Assembly (NCBI GenBank): GCA_036417435.1
Contig: CM070910.1
Span: forward strand, 19,533,501-19,597,500
DNA: 64,000 nucleotides
Direction: 5' to 3'
From: Inia geoffrensis
Lineage: Eukaryota > Chordata > Mammalia > Artiodactyla > Iniidae
Below the pieces are notes generated by a model. That model was given only the letters and a program-made list of their open reading frames with translations. It was not told the origin of the DNA and did no database searches. The first letter of the stretch is position 1. Each line of letters starts with the position of its first letter. Made by a program: the position numbers and the translations under genes. This document shows positions 55,040 through 64,000 of the stretch, piece by piece.

Positions 55040-56810
55040 TGTTTTGTAGATTCCACATTTAAGTGAGATCATATAGTACTTGTCTTTCTCTGTCTTATTT
55101 ATTTCATTTAGCATAATGCCTTCAAGGTCCATCCATGTTGGACCGATACTTTTGGCACCATATAGTTTCCCTCCCTATCTCTGATTTTCTTTGCTCTGAG
55201 GTACTACTTTACATGATAATAATATAACCATTTCTGCTTTCTTTTAATTAATGTTTGCATGGTGCATTTTTTTCTATACTTTTACTTTCCACTTACCTGT
55301 ATAATTTGAAATGAGTTTCTTCTGGGCAGCAAATAGCTGGTTCACTAAAAAAAAACCTGTTCTGACAATCTGTGTATTTTAATGTGTATTTATTTAGGCA
55401 GTTTACATTTAACGACATTATTGGTATGTTAGGACTTAAGTTTGCTATTTTATTTTTTGTTTCTGAAGTTTTTTTTTTCTCTCTCTGTTTCCTTTCTCTG
55501 CCTTCTTATGGCAAATATGGTTCATACTTAAACATTTTTTAGAATTCTGTTTTGATTTACCTACATTATACAAACATAACTTGTCATAGTTAACTGGTTT
55601 CATCATTTTGACAGTTTAAATGAATTGGAGGAATCTTATTTCCCTCTTTATTTCTTTGCCCTTCTCCATATAACTGCCTTAAATATTTCCACTACATCCA
55701 TGTAGGGCCACATCAGAGAGCATTGTAATTTTTATTAGAAACTCACGAGGAGAAAGAAAGTCTATTGTATTTACCCATATTTTCTTACAGTGTTCTTCTT
55801 TCCTGATGTTCAACAATTTCCTTTCTGTTTATAGAGATCTTCTGTTTAGCCATTTTTTTTGAGAAGCCTACTGACATTAGAATGGTTGTTTTCCTAAATT
55901 GTTATTTTTCTCTGGCTACTTTCAAGATTTTTCTTTGCGTTTAGTTTTCAGAAATTTAATTATGATGTGTTGTGGCATGGATTTCTTTTTGTTTACCGTT
56001 TGGAGTTTGTGCAACTTCCTGAACCTGTAGATTTATGCTTATTGGCAAATTTGGAAAGTTTTGAGACATTATTTTTCTCAAATATTTTTCCACCATACCC
56101 CTCTTTCTCATCTCTTTTTAGGACTCCAATTACTGGAATGTTACATCTTTCGTTATAGTCTCACAGGTCCCTAAATCTCTGTTCTTTTTTTTTTTTTAAT
56201 CTGTTTTCTCTCTGTTGCTTAGATTGGGTAATTTCTGTTGTTCTATCTTGCAGCTTGCTAATTCTTTCCTTTGTCCCCTCTATTCTGCTCCTGAGCCTAT
56301 CCCCTGAAGTTATTATTTCAATTGTTAATACTGATATTTTTCAGTTCTAAAATTCCATTTAGTTCTTATTTCCATCTTCTATTTCTTTGCTGAGACTTTG
56401 ATTTTTCACTTGTTTCAAATGTGTTCATTGGATTGTTGAAGCTTAAAATCTTTGTCAGGTAGTTCTAACATCTCTGTCATCTTGATGTTAGCATCTTTTG
56501 AGCTTTTCTTTTTTCATTCAGTTTGAGATCATTGTGATTCTTGATATAATGAGTGACTTTGTATTGAAACTTCGACATTCTGAGTATTATATAATGAGAC
56601 TGTACATCTTATCAAACCCCTTTTGGTTTAACTGGGTTCCTCTGATGCTGCTCCAGCAGGAGAGTGGGGGTACCACCTCATTACCCAGGTTCCTCACCCA
56701 ACCTGCATTGAGAGCTGAAGGGATTGGACTCCTTATTACTACTGAATGGGGTGGGAGTTCCTGCTTTCCCCTACATCTGCACTGATACCTCCCTGGCTGA
56801 GAGAGATAGA
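55040..56810 (-). repeat. HAL1-like / L1M element lacking ORF2
   Basis: Read antisense, it has the 5' region (about 56810-56400), ORF1-like sequence, then the start of ORF2 ('ggcagtttacatttaacgac', 55396-55415), and then passes within about 100-250 bases to ORF2-end sequence ('gtgagatcatatagtacttg', 55062). The body of ORF2 is missing, the layout of half-L1 (HAL1) elements. A deletion in a normal L1M is the alternative. Confidence 0.55.
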
Positions 56811-57338
56811 TGTGTCTTGTTACTTCTCCTAAAACATGTATGTGTAAAAATGAGTAATTCAGAAAACTAATTCTAGGAATGAAGAATTCTTAGGAAGTCA
56901 ATGTTACATACATACTTTTGCTTGAACAGTGTAATTTATGTATATTTGAGCTCCTTGATAATTAAATTTAAGTTACAACATTTAAATTGTTGTAAGTCTC
57001 TTATACTGAACAGTAGGAGCCATAGATATTATTCTTTTATTACTAAAAAGTAATACCTTTCCTTTGTAGCAAATCCAATGGATTCAAAATAGTTGAAAGT
57101 AGTCCTTCCATCCCAATTACATTCTTCAGACGTAACTACTGTTAACAGTCAGACATGCATCCATCAAGTTTTTAGTCTATGTTTCCAGTTTCAATCATGC
57201 TCCCCCACCTCAGTTACTTCTAGTTTTCCTCTCCAGCTTCTCTCTTTGTGCCTCCTTTGTAAGCTCATCCCTCTGTCCAGCTTTTAAATGTTGAGATGCT
57301 TTTAAACTTGGTTCTAGAAGGCTTTTCTTCTCAATCAA
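56811..57338 (-). repeat. Possible old L1 3' fragment (57050-57180) in unique sequence
   Basis: 'gtaactactgttaacagtca' resembles the 'gaggcaaccactgttaccag' phrase of old L1 3'UTRs. The rest is unassigned. Confidence 0.3.
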
Positions 57339-57349
57339 TATTGTTTTTC

Positions 57350-57734
57350 GGGGCTTCCCTGGTGGTGGAGAGGTTAAGAATCCGCCTGCCAATGCAGGGG
57401 ACGTGAGTTTAAGCCCTGGTCCGGGAAGATCCCATATGCCGCGGAGCAGTGAAGTCCGTGCGCCACAACTGCTGAGCCTGCATTCTAGAGCCCGCGAGCC
57501 ACAACTACTGAGCCTGCGCTGTAGAGCCCGTGAGCCAAAACTACTGAAGCCCTCACACCTAGAGCCCATGATCCGCAACAAGAGAAGCCACCACAGTGAG
57601 AAACCCACGCACCGCAACGAAGAGTAGTCCCCACTTGCCACAACTAGAGAAAAGCCCTTGCGCAGCAATGAAGACCCAATGCAGCCAAAAATAAATAAAT
57701 AAATAAAAATTAAAAAAAAAAAGAATGTATGAAG
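57350..57734 (+). mobile_element. CHR-type SINE, long form, only sense copy
   Basis: Starts 'gggcttccctggtggtggag', contains the repeated 'gccacaactactgagcctgc' module, and ends in (AAAT)n and poly(A) at 57690-57722. The tRNA-like B box region (GTTTAAGCCCTGG) is visible at about 57408. The target duplication TATTGTTTTTC is at 57339-57349 and 57735-57745. Confidence 0.92.
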
Positions 57735-57745
57735 TATTGTTTTTC

Positions 57746-58385
57746 TTTGTGACTCACCTATATCCTTGTCTCAATTAGCATCTATACTTAGATGACTCAT
57801 AAACTTATTTTTCTAGTTTAGATCTCTGGTCTGAGTGTCAAATCAATAACTCTTAACTCTCTACTTGACATCTCCTTTTGTATCTAAATAGCACTTCAAG
57901 CCCCAAATGCCAAAACCAGATTGATGATCTTTCCTTCCAACTCTTCCAGGTTTCACATCTCAGTGACTGGTACCACTATATATTGAGTTGTATTTGCCAG
58001 AAGCCTAGGAGTCATTATTGGTTCCCTTTTTTCTTCACCTCCCATATCAAATTAATCACCAAGTCCTGTGGCTTTTCCCTGCCGAATCTTGCCGCTCCTT
58101 TCCATTCCTGCATCCAAGCTTCTAACATCTCTTTCCTGGGTTAATGCAATATTTTCCTAAATTGACTTTCTATTTCTAATTTCATTGTGCTTGAATTAAT
58201 ATTTTACTCTATAACCAGAGAGATATGTTCAAAATAAAAATGTGGTCATGTCACCTGTCTGCTTAAAATATTTTAATGTTTCATTGCTCTTATGGGAAAT
58301 ACCTAAATCTTTAACATGACTTAGTATAATTCCTGTCATATAGGCAACATTCAACAAATATTTGTAGAAAAATGTATAGTTGAAC
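57746..58385 (+). repeat. L2 element, 3' portion
   Basis: Sense L2: 'ggagtcattattggttccct', 'attaatcaccaagtcctgtg', 'ggtcatgtcacctgtctgct', 'cctaaatctttaacatgact' and 'aacattcaacaaatatttgt'. Length about 0.6 kb; no open frame. Confidence 0.8.
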
Positions 58386-59115
58386 TTATGTAGTTTACAG
58401 TATTGCTATTAAAATAGTATTGCCACACACATGTATGCATCTATGTATCTTTCTTTAATCTTATATTTCTGTTGGATATACTTCTAGAAGTGAAGTTGCT
58501 AGTATAGTTTGATTTTCATCTATTAAATATCAAGGTTAATAGGGCAGTTACAACGTGTAGTGCCTTGTAGCCATCAAGAGGAAAAGAGGAGTCTGAGCGG
58601 GGAAGATCAATGATGATGTATTAAAGGAGCCATCCTGTACCTTCTATCTGATGGAAGGGATTTACATTCTAAAGAAATGCGCAGTGACTTAAGGATTTTT
58701 TAAAATAGATTTTATGCCAAATAACCTTAGGTAAAATGTTTTGTAAGATAGAGCAAGGAACAAATGAGTCGAATTTTCATATTAATAATAAATGTGACTT
58801 TCCCCATTTTATTTTGCTTACATGTTTTTCTTATAAATGACAATATATGGAAATTAGGTAATTTAAGGAAAAGAATTATTTGAAATGGGGTGGTCACATA
58901 AGAAGGGCTAATAAAAATAATGTACGAATTACAATTTTCATAGAAATAAAAGGTCTGTTTACTAGTGTAGTTGATACTGGGCAGAATTGTGATATTGGCA
59001 AATAGTGTTTTCAGAGACATGTTCTTCTGTCTCTGCCTCTTTTGCTCCACTCACTGGAAAGAGGATGTGTGTCTTGGTGCTTGTGAAGTAGGCGGAAAAC
59101 AGCATGAAGGTGTCA
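58386..59115. other. Unique intron sequence
   Basis: No gene recognised; one 107-codon minus-strand frame without known motifs. Confidence 0.4.
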
Positions 59116-59250
59116 GGTGGCTGAAAGTTGGGGTCTAGGGGTATCAGTTTACTAATAGCTCTGCACTTATTAGTTCTGTGACCCTGGACAAGCTAGTTAA
59201 ACTCTGTGATACTTATTTTTCCCGTTTGAAGATAATACTAACCACTGATT
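59115..59250 (-). repeat. MIR
   Basis: Antisense MIR: 'tctgtgaccctggacaagct', 'agttaaactctgtgatactt' and 'tttgaagataatactaacc'. About 0.5 kb before exon 2. Confidence 0.75.
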
Positions 59251-59919
<669 letters not shown>

Positions 59920-60400
59920 TAAAAATAGTGCTATGTTTATAAGCATAGAAGTAGGACAAGGGTAGCATTAGGGCAATGGAAGTATTGACCGTGTGTAAAA
60001 CTGCAGTATCTCCCTTTGGAGGGTTATATAGGCCTGCAGTGCTTTGAGGAGGTAAATTACAGTGAATTACTGTGTGAGATTTTCTGGTTCTAGATGTGAA
60101 GGATCCTTTTTATAGAATTCTTTTATTAAGTATACACCCTGGCATCAACATATTTTGACCAGACAGTAGTTTACCAATCTTTGTACTTACATAGTGGATT
60201 AAAAATAAAAACAAGACTAAAATATCATAAATCAAAAAATAAATAAATAAATAAAATATCATAAATCAGAATTTGTACCTTTTATGCTACAGACCAGCTG
60301 TGAAGCAAAAATTGCTGTCTCTTTATAAAATATTATTCAAATAAACATATGTGAAAATCTAGACATAAAACTAGATAGGATGTGATCATCTGCTCTATTA

Positions 60401-61691
60401 CTGGGAGGGCCAAAAAGTGCCTTCGGTTTTTTAAGTAAAAATAAAAGAAACATTTTTCATTTTCACCAAGAACTTTATTGAACAACGTATTCACCCTTTT
60501 GTTCCACTACCTTCTGCCATTTTTCAGGCAAATTCCTAATTCCATCTTCCCAAAACTTTTTATCTTTTTGAGCAAAGAACTGTTCCAGGTGTCTTTTACA
60601 GTCTTCTAGGGAATTGAAATTTTTTCCATTAAGAGAATTTTGTAAAGACCAAACTAAATGGAAATCCAAAGGTGCAATGTCTGGTGAATACGGCAGATGA
60701 ATCAGAACTTCCCAGCCAAGCTGTAACAGTTTTTGCCTGCTCATCAAAGGAACACGCGGTCTTGCATTATCCTGATGGAAGATTACCCATTTTCTGTTGA
60801 TTAATTGTGTACACTTTTCGTCAAGTGCTGCTTTCAGTTGGTCTAATTGGGAGCAGTACTTGTTGGAATTAATCGTTTGGTTTTCTGGAAGGAGCTCATA
60901 ATAGAGGACTCCCTTCCAATCCCACCATATATACAACATCACCTACTTTGGATGAAGACCGGCCTTTAGTGTAGTTGGTGGTGGTTCATTTCTCTTGCCC
61001 CACGATCTCTTCCGTTCCACATTCTTGTACAGTATCCACTTTTCATTGCCCGTCACAATTTGTTTTAAAAACGGAATGTTTTCATTATGTTTCAGTAGAG
61101 AATTGCATGAGGAAATATGGTCAAGAAGGTATTCTCGCTTAACTTTAATATGTGGAACCCAAACATCAAAGCGATTCCCATAACCAAGCTGGTGCAAATG
61201 ATTTTCAACGCTTGATTTGGATATTTTGAGTATGTTGGCTATCTGCCGCGTGGTATATATTGCGTTGATTATTCTCAATTATTGTTTCAATTGGATTGCT
61301 ATCAACTTCAGCTGGTCTACCCGACTGTGGAACATTGTCCAGTGAGAAATCTCCAGCACAAAACTTCGCAAACCACTTTTGACACATTCAGTCAGTCACA
61401 GCACTTTCTCCATACACTGCACAAATCTTTTTGTGCATTTCAATTGCGTTTTTCCCTTCTTGAAATAATAAAGCATAATATGCCTAAAATATTGCTTTTT
61501 TCTTCCATCTTCAATATTAAAATGGCTACACAAAAATTCACTAATTTTGATGTTTTTTTTAAAAAATTCACGCTGATATGACAGCTGTTACATACAATCT
61601 AACAAAATTGTTTCGAACGAAGTTAAAGACAACTAAGCACTACTAGGGCCATCTTACGGAAAAAAATGAAGGAACCTTTTGACCCACCCAG
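60401..61691 (-). mobile_element. Mariner DNA transposon, full length, inactive
   Basis: 1,291 bases with inverted ends: CTGGGAGGGCCAAAAAGTGC at 60401 and, on the minus strand, CTGGGTGGGTCAAAAGGTTC from 61691. TA duplications lie at 60399-60400 and 61692-61693. The orientation is antisense to EPM2A and it starts 483 bases after exon 2. It is probably one of the mariners amplified in cetartiodactyls. Confidence 0.94.
60475..61530 (-). pseudogene. Mariner transposase (DD34D), broken
   Basis: Three fragments in order. The N-terminal part is WFAKFCAGDFSLDNVPQSGR (61205-61387). The middle part (60943-61278) has the helix-turn-helix ANILKISKSSVENHLHQLGY and TGNEKWILY. The C-terminal part (60475-60942) has WWDWKG, IFHQDNARPR and YSPDIAPLDFHL. 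The last two catalytic aspartates are 34 residues apart, as in mariners. The first, normally TGDEKW, is Asn here. A frameshift near 61270 and a stop near 60943 also break the frame. Confidence 0.9.
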
Positions 61692-61693
61692 TA

Positions 61694-63083
61694 TTTATTA
61701 ATAGATTTATTTTTATTTGTCTATTTAATTATTATACCAACAATATGTGCCATAATACAAATTCAAACACCAAAGAGGATGCTAAATGAAAAGTAAGGTT
61801 CAATATACTTTCCTTCATTCCCACTTACCAGAAGTGATTATTTTTAACCATTTTATGGTTAGTTTTTCTGGAGCTTAAATCCAAGTCTTAAATAATATGC
61901 ATATACTTTATTTGTTAGTATGTCAGTTTAAAAATAGCTTTTGATTCCCCACTATGACATGAGAGAAATTTAGCTCACTTATCTTCTCTCCCCACTTCCA
62001 ATCCCTACCAAGTTCATGAAGAAGATTCTTTCATTATTTAGCTTCATAAAAATTCTATTTCTTGACTTGTATATTTTTGACAGTGCCCCTTGATTTCCTA
62101 CTGTGTAAGATAAGAGATTTACTGCCCCTATATCTTCCTCCACATCTACTTCCACCCATTAACTCCTGTTTTTCATTACTTTTACATTTCCAAGGGTTAT
62201 AGAACTTAGATTTAATTTAGCAAATATAAATGAGTCTTTCACACTCAAGGTGTACGTGTGCATGTTTGATGAATCTAGTAGATCTACAAGCTTTATTAGG
62301 AAGAGAAGTCTGCCGCTCCCCCTGCCTCCGCACCTCCTCTCATTTGGTCTGTCCACAGGCAACCGCTTTCACATCTTTAAGCTGATTATTTGCTAATTAC
62401 TTTCAGGTAAATGATAAATAATATGATTATATTAGTCCTTCTTGATTTTAGTTTTTGGTATTATTTATTGATTTTACACCTGAAAAATGAGAATGTAGCT
62501 CTTTTTTCTTCCCTTTCCCCCACAAACCTCAGTGACATCCTTCTGTTGTTCAATCCTCCCAACATAGTTATGCCATCATTCTGATGAGATTGGTATGCCA
62601 CATGTTTATTTGTATGCCTGTGTAAATTCTGTTTAACACCCCCTAACTGTTCACACATGTCTAAGTCTTCTTTGAAGAATGTATAGCTTTCTGGTTTGCT
62701 GCTGAGTAGTTGAAGCCTTTATGGCTCCTAACCCTTTATATTTGAGCTGAGTTTCCCTCCCCCCACTCTGGAGAAACTGTCAGAATCTTCATTTTCAATA
62801 TTATGAAATTTCATAATGGAATGTCTTGATGTGGTTACTTTTTATGCATTTTGCTAACCTCTCAGTGAGTAGATTTTTTAATTCTGTAAATTCTGCAAAT
62901 TCTGCAATTTCAAATGTTTAAAGGTAAATTACTCGAATTATTTCTTTGATGATTTATTACCCTTTCTGGACCTCCTATTATTTAGATATTGGAATCTTGG
63001 TCTGAGTATTTTATATTTTGCATATCTTTGGGTTATTTTTTTCTCTTCTTTCTAACAGATTTTCTCTACTTAATCATCCATCA
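61694..63083 (-). repeat. Old L1-like sequence, tentative, otherwise unassigned
   Basis: Parts resemble an antisense old L1: 'caacaatatgtgccataata' near 61739 and the 'cctcctattatttagatatt' stretch near 62972, which resembles the ORF1-side segment at about 56110-56160. Diverged; family not named. No gene. Confidence 0.3.
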
Positions 63084-63100
63084 CTACTATTTAGTTTTTT

Positions 63101-63385
63101 TTTTTAATTAATTAATTTATATTTGACTGTGTTGGGTCTTCGTTGCTGTGCGAGGGCTTTCTCCAGTTGTGGTGAGCGGGGGCCACTCTTGATTGCGGTG
63201 TGCGGGCCTCTCACTGTTGCGGCCTCTTCCGTGGCGGAGCACAGGCTCCAGACACGCAGGCTCAGTAGTTGTGGTGCACGGGCTTAGTTGCTCCGTGGCA
63301 TGTGGGATCTTCCCAGACCAGGGCACGAACACGTGTCCCCTGCATTGGCAGGCGGATTCTTAACCACTGTGCCACCAGGGAAGCC
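63101..63385 (-). mobile_element. CHR-type SINE, older long form
   Basis: Starts 'ttgactgtgttgggtcttcg' and ends 'ccaccagggaagcc'. The 17-bp target duplication CTACTATTTAGTTTTTT is at 63084-63100 and 63386-63402. Confidence 0.93.
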
Positions 63386-63402
63386 CTACTATTTAGTTTT
63401 TT

Positions 63403-64000
63403 ATTGCTGCTATCATTTTTGTTTTCTGGGAGCTCTTCATTTAATTATCTGAGTGTCTTCCAGTCCAGAGACTTGCTTAACCTTCCCCAGAGAATAAACC
63501 TCCAGTCTTTTGTCAGGACTGGGGAGGGAAAGTGTCCCAGCTGCGGAGAGTGGGAAGATGAATCTAAGGGTCTGGCTGCATTCTAAACAGACTTGCCAGT
63601 TTTCCTTATTCTTTTCACCCACATCCAGAAGTACCTGGAAGTCCCAGTTCCTGAGACTGTTGGGGATTCTGTAGTATAATTCCAGACAGTTCTCAGCTTT
63701 CTCCACTGTTGGCCTTAGGACTTAGTTTTTCTCATTCTGCTAAAATTTTCAGTAATCAACCAATCGCTTTACAGTTTCCACAATTTTTTTTTACCTTTGC
63801 TCCTGTTCTCTCTTTCTTGGGTTTTTATGTGTTTGATTTTCTACAGAATCTCTTTATGCTTGTTTTAAAGGGATTTGGTGAAAGTTAGATGTGTGAAATC
63901 AAATTTTCTGCAATAAAATTAAAGTGAAATAAAGTATTAAAAGTGTCTGACATAAAACTTCGTAAAGAGCAGCTCAATAAATACATTCTTCATTTCTAAC
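63403..64000. other. Intron 2 sequence, no gene recognised
   Basis: AT-rich; may continue the old L1-like sequence that the SINE interrupts. No exon. Confidence 0.35.

Noticed and set aside
60475..61278. A SETMAR-like host gene derived from mariner transposase
   Set aside because: No SET domain sequence is nearby, the frame is broken by a frameshift and a stop, and both transposon ends are present, so it is an ordinary dead mariner.

Overview
The window looks like nuclear DNA of a whale or dolphin (Cetacea). It is AT-rich and intron-dominated, with one CpG island. It is studded with CHR-type tRNA-derived SINEs whose 3' tails and diagnostic body are those of cetacean CHR elements. It also carries long L1 elements with cetartiodactyl-type 3' ends, plus older mammalian repeats (L1M, L2, MIR, MLT1 LTRs, Tigger1). 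There are no bacterial genes, operons, CRISPR arrays or phage.

The only protein-coding gene I can support is EPM2A (laforin, the glycogen phosphatase lost in Lafora disease), on the + strand. Exon 1 (coding part 1743-2043) encodes the first 100 residues plus one base of codon 101 and lies in a CpG island. Exon 2 (59744-59918) encodes residues 101-158 plus two bases of codon 159. Both splice sites, both phases (301 and 476 coding bases) and the starch-binding residues W32, W85, K87 and W99 are visible. The dual-specificity phosphatase domain is encoded by exons downstream of the window. Everything between 2044 and 59743 is intron 1 (57.7 kb); 59919 to the end is the start of intron 2.

Region by region: 1-1400 is the upstream flank; 1420-2450 the CpG island and promoter; 2640-5040 old LINE, MIR and SINE debris. 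At 5042-16616 a composite L1 locus is flanked by one 14-bp target-site duplication; it contains a full-length L1 carrying about 0.75 kb of 3'-transduced sequence, interrupted exactly at its ORF2 start codon by a second, ORF2-only L1. At 19041-21429 lies a near full-length Tigger1 DNA transposon. At 21660-29490 there are L2, MIR, nested L1M fragments, several CHR SINEs and an MLT1 LTR. At 29600-32800 the intron is mostly unique. At 33127-34510 there are three L1 3' ends. At 34863-42323 lies a second full-length L1 with a nested SINE and a CpG-rich 5'UTR. At 42330-54590 the intron is mostly unique, with old fragments, an MLT1 LTR and an (AC)n microsatellite. At 54590-58390 there is a HAL1-like old L1, a sense-oriented SINE and an L2. 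After exon 2 comes a complete-length but inactivated mariner (60401-61691), then old L1-like sequence and an older-type CHR SINE.

I found no novel multi-gene system. The most notable signals are the composite L1 with 3' transduction and ORF2-ATG junction, the strong antisense orientation bias of L1s and SINEs relative to EPM2A, and disrupted catalytic sites in both DNA transposons. Repeat names come from remembered consensus sequences, not a database search.
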